From the NCBI GenBank assembly GCA_013290035.1, contig JABCYT010000056.1, positions 1-10,600 on the forward strand: a stretch of DNA of 10,600 nucleotides, read 5' to 3'. The notes beneath the pieces are model-generated. The model searched no databases and had not been told where the DNA came from. It was given only the letters and a program-made list of their open reading frames with translations. The translations under genes and the position numbers were made by a program. This DNA is from Alphaproteobacteria bacterium. Lineage in GTDB: Bacteria; Pseudomonadota; Alphaproteobacteria; Reyranellales; Reyranellaceae. Positions within the stretch are counted from its first letter, which is position 1. Every line of letters starts with the position of its first letter. Of this stretch, positions 1 to 6,806 are shown piece by piece.

Positions 1-326
1 ATGGCATAGACCTTGGCGGCGCCCCGCTGCAGCAGGCAGTCGGTGAAGCCGCCAGTCGAGGCGCCGACATCGAGCGCGATGCGGCCGGCGACCGGAATGG
101 CGAAATGATCCAGCGCCTTGGCGAGCTTCAGCCCGCCACGCGAGGCGTAGGGATGCGGCTGGCCGCGCACTTCGATCGGCGTGTCGTCCGCGACGGCGTG
201 GCCCGGCTTGTCGAGACGGCGCTCCCCCGAGAACACCAGCCCCGCCATGACCATGCGTTGCGCGACGCTGCGCGTCTCCGCCAGCCCACGCTCGACCAGC
301 GCTACGTCCAGCCGCGTCTTGGCCAT
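1..326 (-). CDS. tlyA: TlyA-family rRNA methyltransferase, N-terminal part (runs off left edge)
   Basis: About 108 N-terminal residues are visible, starting [19 protein letters not shown]. Residues 1-60 look like an S4-type RNA-binding domain ([20 protein letters not shown], then a GERRLDKPG turn). A linker with [10 protein letters not shown] follows, and then [19 protein letters not shown], the glycine-rich SAM-binding motif I of the FtsJ/RrmJ-like fold. This S4 plus SASRGGxKL plus DVGxSTGGFTD order is the hallmark of TlyA, known to 2'-O-methylate cytidines in 16S and/or 23S rRNA. Older annotations call it haemolysin A. The ATG at 326 lies one base after the stop of the VOC gene, so translation is probably coupled to it. 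The catalytic K-D-K-E residues lie mostly outside the window. In many alphaproteobacteria this gene directly follows dxs, but not here. Confidence 0.9.
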   Translation of the reverse strand, partial: MAKTRLDVALVERGLAETRSVAQRMVMAGLVFSGERRLDKPGHAVADDTPIEVRGQPHPYASRGGLKLAKALDHFAIPVAGRIALDVGASTGGFTDCLLQRGAAKVYA

Positions 327-327
327 G

Positions 328-786
328 TCAGACCGCCGGCGGCTGCGCGCGATGCTCGGCCGAAACCGGGCTCATGAGGCCGACGGCGACGCCGTCGGGA
401 TCTTCGACGATGGCATAGCGTGCGCCCCAAAAGGCATCGTAGGGCGCCTGCAGCCCGCGATGCCCGGCTCCGATCATCTCGCCATAGATCCGGTCGACGT
501 CCCCACGTGCCGCCACAGCGAAGCCGACGACGACGCGGCCGGCCAGATCGGTGCGGCCGGCCCAACCTCTGTTCCACACCCGGGCAAAGGCCGCGCTGTC
601 GAGATCGAGGCCGGCGGCTTCCGGCGCTGCCGGCTCGACGGCGCTGGCATGATGAGCGCCGCTCGCCGTCCGCCATACCCGTGCATCCGGGATGTCGATT
701 CCCAGCCGACGATAGAAGGCGATGGATGCGTCGAGATTGCCGCTTACAATGTTCACCTGATTGAGCGTCGGCCGCGTGCGGTCCAT
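328..786 (-). CDS. VOC (glyoxalase/bleomycin-resistance fold) family protein
   Basis: The product is 152 aa. The N-terminal half carries the VOC signature [20 protein letters not shown] (residues 8-27). The C-terminal half ends in the matching [18 protein letters not shown] strand, so there are two beta-alpha-beta-beta-beta modules. The first-strand His and the Glu of the closing strand, which bind metal in glyoxalase I and extradiol dioxygenases, are not at their usual places. A metal-independent binding or isomerase-like role is therefore as likely as an enzyme, and the substrate is unknown. I chose the ATG at 786 because a GGGAG Shine-Dalgarno (794-798) sits 7 bases upstream. The frame is open much further upstream, but that stretch is antisense to the SDR gene. 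The stop is one base from the tlyA start, suggesting a two-gene VOC-tlyA unit. Confidence 0.8.
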   Translation of the reverse strand: MDRTRPTLNQVNIVSGNLDASIAFYRRLGIDIPDARVWRTASGAHHASAVEPAAPEAAGLDLDSAAFARVWNRGWAGRTDLAGRVVVGFAVAARGDVDRIYGEMIGAGHRGLQAPYDAFWGARYAIVEDPDGVAVGLMSPVSAEHRAQPPAV

Positions 787-822
787 GGGCTCACTCCCGA
801 TCGAAGGAAGAGAACGTTTAGC

Positions 823-1566
823 ATGAGCACGAAGCTTCTGGAGGGCGAGCGCGCCCTGGTCACCGGCTGCGCGGGCGGTATCGGCCGCGGCATCGCCAAG
901 GCCCTCAAGGCGGAGGGCGCCACCGTTCTGGGCAGCGACATCACAGCGCCGCCGGCCGAAGACGGCATCGACTTCCTCGCCGCCGATCTTGCCAAGCGCG
1001 ACGGCTGGAAGGGCCTGCTCGACGGCGCGCTCAAGAAGCTCGGCACGATCTCGCTGTTCGTCCATGCCGCGAGCCCGCGCCGCCAGGAGGTCGACACGCC
1101 GCTCGCCGTCTCGGAGGCGACGTGGGACGCCATGACCGACATCAACCTGCGCGCGGGCTTCTTCCTGGCGCGCGAGGCCGGCCGTCAGATGCGCGACAAC
1201 AAGATCAAGGGACGCATCCTGCTGATCACCTCGCAGCACCGCGAGATGCCCCGGAACCTGCCGCACTACAGCGCCTCGAAGGCCGGCATGACGATGGTGA
1301 TGAAGGAGCTCGCCCGCGTGCTGGCGCCCGACGGCATCCGGGTCAACGCCATCGCGCCCGGCGCCATCCCGGGCGGCGGCTTCGTCGCCGGCAACCTCAG
1401 CGAGCTGGTGGCCCAGATCCCGCTCGGCCGCGCCGGCACGCCCGACGACATTGCCCAGGTCGCTGTCGCCGTTTTGTCGGAAAGATTTGGCCGTTATGTC
1501 GTGGGAACGACGGTAGAAGTCGATGGCGGAATCGGCCTGATCAGCTGGATTCCTCCCAAGGCTTGA
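823..1566 (+). CDS. SDR-family NAD(P)-dependent oxidoreductase
   Basis: The product is 247 aa, the usual length of a classical short-chain dehydrogenase/reductase. Visible motifs are the cofactor loop TGCAGGIG (14-21), AADL with Asp55, HAAS in place of the usual NNAG (81-84), and the tetrad Asn108, Ser137, Tyr149, Lys153 (YSASK). PGAIPGG and a C-terminal VEVDGG follow. Asp39 at the end of the second strand suggests a preference for NAD(H). The family reversibly oxidises alcohols or reduces carbonyl groups; the substrate cannot be read from sequence. A purine-rich AGGAAG ribosome site (805-810) lies 12 bases before the ATG, slightly far. The gene is divergent from the VOC gene with only 36 bases between start codons. 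It is followed after 55 bases by the peroxiredoxin gene on the same strand, so co-transcription is plausible. A longer upstream open frame in phase is antisense to tlyA and VOC and is not the start. Confidence 0.88.
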   Translation: MSTKLLEGERALVTGCAGGIGRGIAKALKAEGATVLGSDITAPPAEDGIDFLAADLAKRDGWKGLLDGALKKLGTISLFVHAASPRRQEVDTPLAVSEATWDAMTDINLRAGFFLAREAGRQMRDNKIKGRILLITSQHREMPRNLPHYSASKAGMTMVMKELARVLAPDGIRVNAIAPGAIPGGGFVAGNLSELVAQIPLGRAGTPDDIAQVAVAVLSERFGRYVVGTTVEVDGGIGLISWIPPKA

Positions 1567-1621
1567 CCGGACCGGCCGGAAGGACGATCTAAAGCACGAT
1601 GTTCAACGAGGGGGCTTCGCC

Positions 1622-2284
1622 ATGACACTTCGCATCAACTCCACCGCGCCCGATTTCAAAGCCGAGACGACGCAAGGACCGATCGAGTTCCACAAGTGGA
1701 TCGGCGACGGCTGGGCGATCCTGTTCTCGCATCCCAAGGACTTCACGCCGGTCTGCACCACCGAGCTGGGCTACATGGCCGGGCTGAAGCCCGAGTTCGA
1801 CAAGCGCAACACCAAGATCGTCGGCCTCTCGGTCGACCCCGTGACCAATCATTCCAAGTGGGCCAAGGACATCGAGGAGACCCAGGGACACGCCGTCACC
1901 TATCCGATGATCGGCGATCCCGAGCTCAAGGTCGCGACCGCCTACGACATGCTGCCGGAAGGCGCCGGCTCGACCTCCGAAGGCCGCACCGCCGCCGACA
2001 ACGCCACGGTGCGCTCGGTGTTCATCATCGGCCCCGACAAGAAGATCAAGGCCATGCTCACCTATCCGATGAGCACCGGCCGCAACTTCGACGAGGTGCT
2101 TCGGCTCCTCGAATCGTGCCAGCTAACGGCCCGGCACCAGGTGGCGACGCCGGTCAACTGGAAGCGCGGCGAGGACGTCATCATCGTCCCGGCGGTTTCA
2201 GACGAGGCCGCCAAGGCCAAGTACCCCAACGGCTGGAAGGCGCCCAAGCCCTATCTGCGCATCGTCCCGCAGCCCAAGGACTGA
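1622..2284 (+). CDS. 1-Cys (Prx6-type) peroxiredoxin
   Basis: The product is 220 aa, typical of the Prx6 subfamily. It is a cytosolic thiol peroxidase reducing H2O2, organic hydroperoxides or peroxynitrite. The active-site strand FSHPKDFTPVCTTELGY places the peroxidatic Cys at 45 with Thr42, and Arg131 (ATVRSVF) completes the catalytic triad. The C-terminal domain (QLTARHQVATPVNWKRGED, then YPNGWKAPKPYLRIVPQP) is the Prx6 dimerisation extension and is longer than in AhpC. The only other Cys is Cys166, not at the resolving position of typical 2-Cys enzymes, so a 1-Cys mechanism with an external thiol is inferred. A good GAGGGG site (1609-1614) precedes the ATG at 1622 by 7 bases. The gene ends 15 bases from the convergent dxs stop. 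No OxyR-like site was recognised in the 55-base gap after the SDR gene. Confidence 0.92.
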   Translation: MTLRINSTAPDFKAETTQGPIEFHKWIGDGWAILFSHPKDFTPVCTTELGYMAGLKPEFDKRNTKIVGLSVDPVTNHSKWAKDIEETQGHAVTYPMIGDPELKVATAYDMLPEGAGSTSEGRTAADNATVRSVFIIGPDKKIKAMLTYPMSTGRNFDEVLRLLESCQLTARHQVATPVNWKRGEDVIIVPAVSDEAAKAKYPNGWKAPKPYLRIVPQPKD

Positions 2285-2299
2285 GCCCAGGGGACTGAA

Positions 2300-4222
2300 C
2301 TAGGACCTGCCGCGCGCCCGCTCGGCCTGCCGGCCGAGCGCGGCCAGCGCGGTCGCCACGATCGCCGGCGCATCGAGGCCGGCCTGTGCGTATTGGCGCG
2401 CGGGCGCGGCATGATCGATGAAATGGTCAGGCAGGATCATCGGCCGCACCTTCAGGCCGTGATCGAGCAGGCCCGCCGTCGCGAGGTCCTGCAGCACCTG
2501 GCTGGCGAAGCCGCCGATCGCGCCTTCCTCGATGGTGATCAGCACCTCGTGCTCGCGCGCCAGGCGGTGCACGAGATCGCTGTCGAGCGGCTTGGCGAAG
2601 CGGGCATCGGCCACCGTGGTGCTGAGGCCCTTGGCCGCCAGATCCTCGGCCGCGACCAGGCATTCGGCGAGGCGCGTGCCGAAATTCAGGATCGCGATCT
2701 TGCTGCCCTCGCGCAGGATGCGGCCCTTGCCGATCTCGAGCGGCGTGCCCCTGGCCGGCAACTCGACGCCGACGCCCTCGCCGCGCGGATAGCGGAAGGC
2801 CGAGGGACGGTCGTCGATCTGCGCGGCCGTCGCCACCATGTGCATCAGCTCGAGCTCGTCGGACGCCGCCATGACGACGAAACCGGGCAGGCAGGAAAGA
2901 TAGGCGACGTCGTAGGAGCCGGCATGCGTGGCGCCGTCGGCGCCGACCAGGCCGGCGCGGTCGATGGCGAAGCGCACCGGCAGCTTCTGGATGGCGACGT
3001 CGTGCACCACCTGGTCGTAGGCGCGCTGCAGGAAGGTCGAGTAGATCGCCGCGAACGGCTTGAAGCCCTCGCAGGCAAGGCCCGCGGCGAAGGTGACGCC
3101 GTGCTGCTCGGCGATGCCGACATCGAAGCAGCGCTCGGGAAAGCGCTCGGCGAACTTGTCGAGGCTGGTGCCCGACGGCATGGCGGCGGTGATGGCCACG
3201 ATCTTCTTGTCGGCCTCGGCTTCGGCGATCAGCGCCTTGGCGAACACCGCCTGATAGGCCGGCGCGTTGGCCGCGGGCTTCGACTGCTTGCCGGTGATGA
3301 CGTCGAACTTCACGACGCCGTGGTACTTGTCGTCGCTCGCCTCGGCCGGCGGATAGCCCTTGCCCTTCTTGGTGACGACATGGACCAGGATCGGCTTGTC
3401 GAGCCGGCTGTCGCGCGCATTCTTCAGGACCGGCAGCAGATGGTCGAGATTGTGCCCGTCGACCGGCCCGACATAGTAGAAGCCCAGCTCGTCGAACAGG
3501 GTGCCGCCGGCCACGAAGCCGCGCGCGAATTCCTCGGCGCGCTTGGCCGCGAGCTCGAGCGGCTTGGGCAGCGCCTCGGCGAAGGTGCGGCCGAGATTGC
3601 GCAAGGTGACGTAGGGTCGGCCCGACAGCAGCCGCGACAGATGGCCCGACATCGCGCCGACCGGCGGGGCGATCGACATGTCGTTGTCGTTCAGCACCAC
3701 GATCAGCCGGCTGCGCAGCGCGCCTGCGTTGTTCATGGCCTCGTAGGCCATGCCGGCGCTCATCGCGCCGTCGCCGATCACGGCCACCACATGGTTGCTG
3801 CCGCCGGCGAGATCACGCGCCACGGCCATGCCCAGCCCGGACGAGATCGAGGTCGAGGAGTGGGCCGCGCCGAACGGGTCGTATTCGCTCTCGCTGCGGC
3901 GCGTGAAACCCGACAGGCCGCCCTCCTGGCGGAGCGTGCGGATGCGGCTGCGTCGCCCGGTGACGATCTTGTGCGGATAGGCCTGATGGCCGACGTCCCA
4001 GATCAGCCGGTCCTTCGGCGTGTTGAAGACGTAGTGCAGCGCGACCGTGAGCTCGATCACGCCCAGCCCGGCGCCGAGATGTCCGCCAGTCACGGAGACG
4101 GCCGAGATCGTCTCCTGGCGCAGTTCGTCGGCCAGTTGGCGCAACTGGTCGGCCTTCAACCGGCGGATGTCGGCCGGAATGTCGACGGTATCGAGAAGCG
4201 GCGTCTTGCTTTGCCCGGTCAT
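2300..4222 (-). CDS. dxs: 1-deoxy-D-xylulose-5-phosphate synthase
   Basis: The product is 640 aa, full length for DXS. It condenses pyruvate and glyceraldehyde 3-phosphate with thiamine diphosphate, the first and flux-controlling step of the MEP isoprenoid pathway; DXP also feeds thiamine and pyridoxal synthesis. Visible features are [10 protein letters not shown] with His48, [12 protein letters not shown] with His79, the ThDP/Mg motif GDGAMSAG starting at 150 with the NN pair at 164-165, and [10 protein letters not shown]. The pyrimidine domain has [17 protein letters not shown], which holds the catalytic Glu, and [15 protein letters not shown]; a C-terminal transketolase domain follows. The ATG at 4222 has GGTGG just upstream and gives the normal N-terminus; an in-frame start at 4270 would overlap ispA. 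It lies 31 bases after the ispA stop, as the third gene of xseB-ispA-dxs. Its 3' end contains a perfect 9-bp hairpin (2319-2340). Confidence 0.97.
   Translation of the reverse strand: MTGQSKTPLLDTVDIPADIRRLKADQLRQLADELRQETISAVSVTGGHLGAGLGVIELTVALHYVFNTPKDRLIWDVGHQAYPHKIVTGRRSRIRTLRQEGGLSGFTRRSESEYDPFGAAHSSTSISSGLGMAVARDLAGGSNHVVAVIGDGAMSAGMAYEAMNNAGALRSRLIVVLNDNDMSIAPPVGAMSGHLSRLLSGRPYVTLRNLGRTFAEALPKPLELAAKRAEEFARGFVAGGTLFDELGFYYVGPVDGHNLDHLLPVLKNARDSRLDKPILVHVVTKKGKGYPPAEASDDKYHGVVKFDVITGKQSKPAANAPAYQAVFAKALIAEAEADKKIVAITAAMPSGTSLDKFAERFPERCFDVGIAEQHGVTFAAGLACEGFKPFAAIYSTFLQRAYDQVVHDVAIQKLPVRFAIDRAGLVGADGATHAGSYDVAYLSCLPGFVVMAASDELELMHMVATAAQIDDRPSAFRYPRGEGVGVELPARGTPLEIGKGRILREGSKIAILNFGTRLAECLVAAEDLAAKGLSTTVADARFAKPLDSDLVHRLAREHEVLITIEEGAIGGFASQVLQDLATAGLLDHGLKVRPMILPDHFIDHAAPARQYAQAGLDAPAIVATALAALGRQAERARGRS
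2319..2340. repeat. Perfect 9-bp hairpin within the 3' end of dxs
   Basis: CGCTCGGCC (2319-2327) and GGCCGAGCG (2332-2340) pair perfectly around TGCC. It lies in the last codons of dxs and begins 35 bases after the stop of the convergent peroxiredoxin gene. No T-run follows on either strand. It may slow polymerase coming from the peroxiredoxin side; the 15-base gap between the two stops leaves no room for a terminator elsewhere. Confidence 0.4.
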
Positions 4223-4253
4223 GGAACCACCCACTATACTCCTGCGCCGGGGC

Positions 4254-5162
4254 TCACGCCCGTCGCGCAACCACGAATTTCGCTGCCTGCCTCAGCAGAT
4301 CGGCACCCTCGCCGAACGGCTCGAGGTGCTGGGCCGCCTGTCGCGCCAGATGATCGGCCTGGGCGCGCGCGCGCTCCTTGCCGAGGATCGACACGAAGGT
4401 GGCCTTGCCCGCCGCCAGGTCCTTGCCCGGCGTCTTGCCAAGCTCCTGGGCGGTGCCTTCGATATCCAAAAGGTCGTCGACGATCTGGAAGGCGAGACCA
4501 AGATCGTGCGCGTAGGCCGCCAGCGCCGCGCGCATGGGCTCGCTCGCCTTGCCCAGAATGGCGCCCGCCATGCAGGAGAACGAGATCAGCGCGCCGGTCT
4601 TGAGCCGCTGCAGATGGGTGATCGCGCCGATCGACATGTCCGCGCCCTCCTTCTCGGCCAGCAGGTCGAGCATCTGGCCGCCCACCATGCCGTGCGCGCC
4701 CACGGCCTTGGCGAGTTCCGAAACCAGCGCAACCCTCACGGCAGGGTCGCCATGCGTGTCCTCGTGTGCCAGCACCTCGAAGGCCAGCGCCTGCAGGGCG
4801 TCGCCCGCCAGGATCGCCGTAGCTTCGTCGAACTGCTTGTGACACGAAGGTTTGCCACGCCGGAGATCATCATCGTCCATCGCCGGCAGATCATCGTGGA
4901 TCAGCGAATAAGCGTGCACGAATTCAATGGCACTCGCCGTCCTAGTTGAAGACAACGCAGCCACCTTGAACAACGTTGCACCGGCCAGCACGAAAAAGGC
5001 GCGCAGCCGCTTGCCGCCGCCCAGGCTCGAGTAGCGCATGGCCTCGACCACGCGCGCCTCGCCGCCTTCCCCTTGATGCAGCAGATGATCCATGGTGCGC
5101 TCGACCGACTGGGCGGCATGGGCAAGCGCGGGCTCGAACTCGCGAAACGACGACAGCGGCAT
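4254..5162 (-). CDS. ispA: (2E,6E)-farnesyl diphosphate synthase (class II short-chain prenyltransferase)
   Basis: The product is 302 aa. It condenses DMAPP/GPP with IPP to give farnesyl diphosphate in the cytosol, feeding quinone, undecaprenyl and hopanoid synthesis. The sequence shows LGGGKRLR (47-54), the first Asp-rich motif DDLPAMD (90-96) with the two-residue insertion of bacterial FPP synthases, and Tyr85 five residues before it, consistent with C15 chain-length control. GGQMLDL, KTGALI and the second Asp-rich motif DDLLD (229-233) follow. The ATG at 5162 gives a normal N-terminus, and an in-frame TTG at 5174 is an alternative. Neither has a clear Shine-Dalgarno, so translation may depend on coupling to xseB, whose stop is 24 bases upstream. 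It sits in the conserved alphaproteobacterial xseB-ispA-dxs order, next to the enzyme that opens its own pathway. Confidence 0.95.
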   Translation of the reverse strand: MPLSSFREFEPALAHAAQSVERTMDHLLHQGEGGEARVVEAMRYSSLGGGKRLRAFFVLAGATLFKVAALSSTRTASAIEFVHAYSLIHDDLPAMDDDDLRRGKPSCHKQFDEATAILAGDALQALAFEVLAHEDTHGDPAVRVALVSELAKAVGAHGMVGGQMLDLLAEKEGADMSIGAITHLQRLKTGALISFSCMAGAILGKASEPMRAALAAYAHDLGLAFQIVDDLLDIEGTAQELGKTPGKDLAAGKATFVSILGKERARAQADHLARQAAQHLEPFGEGADLLRQAAKFVVARRA

Positions 5163-5186
5163 GGTGGCAAGCAAGCTACGAGGGAA

Positions 5187-5441
5187 CTAGTTGAGGTCGG
5201 CGGGCTGGCTGCCGACGGTGCCATCAGCGGAGAACACGATCTTCTCGACCTTCATCTTGGCCTCGGCGAGCTTCTGCTCGCAGTGCCGCTTCAGGAGCGC
5301 CCCGCGTTCGTAGGCCGTGATCGCCTCGTCGAGCTTGACCTGCCCGCGCTCGAGCTGCTGGACGATCGTCTCCAGCTCCTTCAGCGCGTCCTCGAACGAC
5401 AGCGCGGCAATATCCTTAGGCAGTACGGGTTCTTTCGCCAA
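5187..5441 (-). CDS. xseB: Exodeoxyribonuclease VII small subunit
   Basis: With the start chosen here the product is 84 aa, close to the roughly 80 aa usual for XseB. XseB binds several copies per XseA to form exonuclease VII, which degrades single-stranded DNA to oligonucleotides. The body LSFEDALKELETIVQQLERG, then KLDEAITAYERGALLKRHCE and KLAEAKMKVEKI, is the two-helix coiled hairpin that defines the family. I chose TTG at 5441 because GGAGAGG (5447-5453, minus strand) lies 5 bases upstream and the result, MAKEPVLPKDIAALSFEDA, matches the family N-terminus. An in-frame ATG at 5480 (MPAYHRRT) would add 13 residues and has no comparable ribosome site. It is the first gene of xseB-ispA-dxs. 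The large-subunit gene xseA is not in the window. Confidence 0.93.
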   Translation of the reverse strand: MAKEPVLPKDIAALSFEDALKELETIVQQLERGQVKLDEAITAYERGALLKRHCEQKLAEAKMKVEKIVFSADGTVGSQPADLN

Positions 5442-5446
5442 TTTGG

Positions 5447-5453
5447 CCTCTCC
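5447..5453 (-). promoter_or_regulatory. Ribosome binding site deciding the xseB TTG start
   Basis: GGAGAGG read on the minus strand, five bases before TTG at 5441. The upstream ATG at 5480 is preceded by a C/G-rich stretch without purine-rich complementarity to the 16S rRNA tail, so this site favours the TTG. Confidence 0.6.
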
Positions 5454-5525
5454 GAGGGTCCGTCGGTGGTACGCGGGCATACTGCCAGCGGGCGTGATGG
5501 GCAACATATGGGGGTGGAAAACGCC

Positions 5526-5573
5526 CGAATCCGCGCTTTGATTCGCCCTTTCACAACTCCAGATAGCGAATCA
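5526..5573. promoter_or_regulatory. Cluster of CGAATC/GATTCG half-sites, candidate operator
   Basis: Three copies of one half-site occur within 48 bases: CGAATC at 5526-5531, TGATTCGC at 5539-5546 and GCGAATCA at 5566-5573. The last two form a perfect 8-bp inverted repeat with a 19-base spacer; the first two form a 6-bp inverted repeat with a 7-base spacer. The position between two divergent genes, one encoding a regulator, suits an autoregulatory operator. That role is inference from position and symmetry only. Confidence 0.35.
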
Positions 5574-5592
5574 CGCACCTGTGACATGGCTG

Positions 5593-5615
5593 TTTTGCAT
5601 GTTCGCACGTCAAAA
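5593..5615. promoter_or_regulatory. Imperfect inverted repeat upstream of the IclR gene
   Basis: The arms TTTTG (5593-5597) and CAAAA (5611-5615) flank a centre with partial further symmetry (ATGT against ACGT). The element lies about 90 bases before the regulator's start. IclR-type regulators often bind short palindromes near their own promoters, so this is a second candidate operator; the symmetry is weak. Confidence 0.2.
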
Positions 5616-5703
5616 CCAGCGCTCGCGCATTGCGGCACTGCCGATGCAATGGCACGTTCCGCCCCGCAAAGAAATAAACGGCCATTCATAGGAGATAAAC
5701 GCC

Positions 5704-6630
5704 ATGGGCAACGTCAGTCATCTCGTCACGCGAACCGCGGCCTTCCAGAGCTCGGTCGAGAATGGTCTCGCCGAGGAAAACAGCGGCAAGGACCGTCAGT
5801 TCGTCACCGCGCTGGCCCGCGGCCTCGACATCCTGCGCGCCTTCCATGCCGGCGAAGGCATGCTGGGCAACCAGGAGATCGCGCATCGCACCGGCCTGCC
5901 CAAGCCCACCGTGGCCCGCCTCACCCACACGCTGACCGAGCTCGGCTACCTCAACTACATCCGTCGCTTCCGCAAATACGAGCTCGGCGCCTCGGTGCTG
6001 GCGCTGGGTTACGCCGCGATCTCCAGCATGGACGTGCGCCGCGCTTCGCGTCAGCCGCTCGAGCAGCTGGCGCATGCGCTCAACGCCTCGACCGCGCTGG
6101 GCGGACGCGACCGCCATTCGATGATCTATCTCGAAGCCTGCCGCGGCCCCTCGGTCGTGGCGATCACCCACGACGTCGGCACGCGCGTGCCGATGGCCAG
6201 CACGGCGATGGGCCGCGCCTACCTGTTCTCACTGCCCGACGTCGACCGCAACAAGCAGATCGATGCCATCCGCCGCCGCTGGCGCGACGACTGGACCAAG
6301 GTCAAGGCGGGCCTCGAGCGCTCGTTCAAGGAGCTGACCGACCGCGGCTTCTGCGTCACCTGGGGCGAGTGGCTGCCCGAGCTGTGCGGCGTCGGCGCGC
6401 CGCTGCGCAACTCCGACGGCACCGCCGCCTACGCCATCAATGCCTCGGCGCCGATCTACCAGATCAGCCGCGACCGGCTCGAAGCCGACTGGGGCCCGCG
6501 CCTGGTCAAGGTCGCGCGCGACATCCGCACCGGCATGGCCGCCCAGCCGTCCGCCGCTCCGGCACCCGCGGCGGTGCGTCCCGCCACCAATGGCCAGCGG
6601 CCTCCGATGTCGGCGATGGCGCGCCGCTAA
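5704..6630 (+). CDS. IclR-family transcriptional regulator
   Basis: The product is 308 aa. A roughly 30-residue polar N-terminal extension precedes FVTALARGLDILRAF (33-47), the entry to the family's winged helix-turn-helix. The recognition region is GNQEIAHRTGLPKPTVARLT (55-74), followed by the wing (LGYLNYIRRFRKYELG). Residues about 95-275 form the IclR effector-binding domain (LEQLAHALNAS, then SMIYLEACRG, VGTRVPMASTAMGRAYL and GFCVTWGEW). These proteins control catabolic operons for aromatic or other carbon compounds; the effector cannot be read here. The protein is longer than the usual 250-280 aa because of the N-terminal extension and an Ala/Pro-rich tail of about 30 residues. A strong AGGAG (5690-5694) lies 9 bases before the ATG. 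It is divergent from xseB and followed by a hairpin and a cupin gene. Confidence 0.93.
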   Translation: MGNVSHLVTRTAAFQSSVENGLAEENSGKDRQFVTALARGLDILRAFHAGEGMLGNQEIAHRTGLPKPTVARLTHTLTELGYLNYIRRFRKYELGASVLALGYAAISSMDVRRASRQPLEQLAHALNASTALGGRDRHSMIYLEACRGPSVVAITHDVGTRVPMASTAMGRAYLFSLPDVDRNKQIDAIRRRWRDDWTKVKAGLERSFKELTDRGFCVTWGEWLPELCGVGAPLRNSDGTAAYAINASAPIYQISRDRLEADWGPRLVKVARDIRTGMAAQPSAAPAPAAVRPATNGQRPPMSAMARR

Positions 6631-6659
6631 GGCGCGCCCTCTTCTGCCATGGCCTGCCA

Positions 6660-6686
6660 ACGACCGGCCGATGCGCGGCCGGTCGT
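6660..6686 (+). terminator. GC-rich hairpin after the IclR gene, possible terminator
   Basis: ACGACCGGCC (6660-6669) pairs perfectly with GGCCGGTCGT (6677-6686) around a 7-base loop, starting 29 bases after the regulator's stop. No T-run follows, so it would be a weak intrinsic terminator, or an mRNA-stabilising stem or Rho-assisted end. The placement supports separate transcription of the cupin gene. Confidence 0.4.
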
Positions 6687-6716
6687 CGCGCATGCTTTCC
6701 GCGGCTTCAAGGCGGC

Positions 6717-6742
6717 GCGCGATGGCTACGCGCGATGGCAAC
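6717..6742 (+). repeat. Two tandem 13-bp units
   Basis: GCGCGATGGCTAC (6717-6729) is followed directly by GCGCGATGGCAAC (6730-6742), matching at 12 of 13 positions. It lies 64 bases before the cupin start in a 176-base intergenic region. It could be a direct-repeat operator or simple slippage; nothing further supports a function. Confidence 0.35.
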
Positions 6743-6806
6743 GTGCTGCCAATTGCTGCGTATCGATCCGCCGACCAATTTCCGCAAGAGAGAACGAGGG
6801 TTGGAC

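Larger units (their letters stand above)
5442..5703. other. Divergent intergenic region between xseB and the IclR gene
   Basis: This 262-base spacer is the longest gene-free stretch of the window and is visibly richer in A/T than the flanking genes. It must hold promoters for both the xseB-ispA-dxs unit (minus) and the IclR gene (plus). I could not assign a convincing -35/-10 pair on either strand. It contains a perfect 8-bp inverted repeat (5539-5546 and 5566-5573), a third related half-site (5526-5531) and a weaker T-rich/A-rich inverted repeat (5593-5615). An AGGAG ribosome site (5690-5694) lies 9 bases before the IclR ATG. Nothing in it looks like a coding sequence. Confidence 0.6.

Noticed and set aside
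181..822. In-frame plus-strand extension of the SDR gene
   Set aside because: It is antisense to tlyA and VOC; the SDR fold begins right after the ATG at 823.
787..1266. N-terminal extension of the VOC frame upstream of 786
   Set aside because: The extension is antisense to the SDR active-site region, looks non-conserved, and the ATG at 786 has a GGGAG site and a proper VOC N-terminus.
4223..4270. Alternative dxs start at 4270
   Set aside because: It would overlap ispA by 17 bases and add a 16-residue Arg-rich leader not typical of DXS. The ATG at 4222 has a GGTGG site.
2393..4603. A 736-codon open frame on the plus strand, antisense to dxs and the end of ispA
   Set aside because: It is rich in Arg, Gly, Ala, Asp and His in low-complexity order, has no recognisable domain, and opposes a complete, well-conserved dxs. 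Long antisense frames are expected in high-GC genes.
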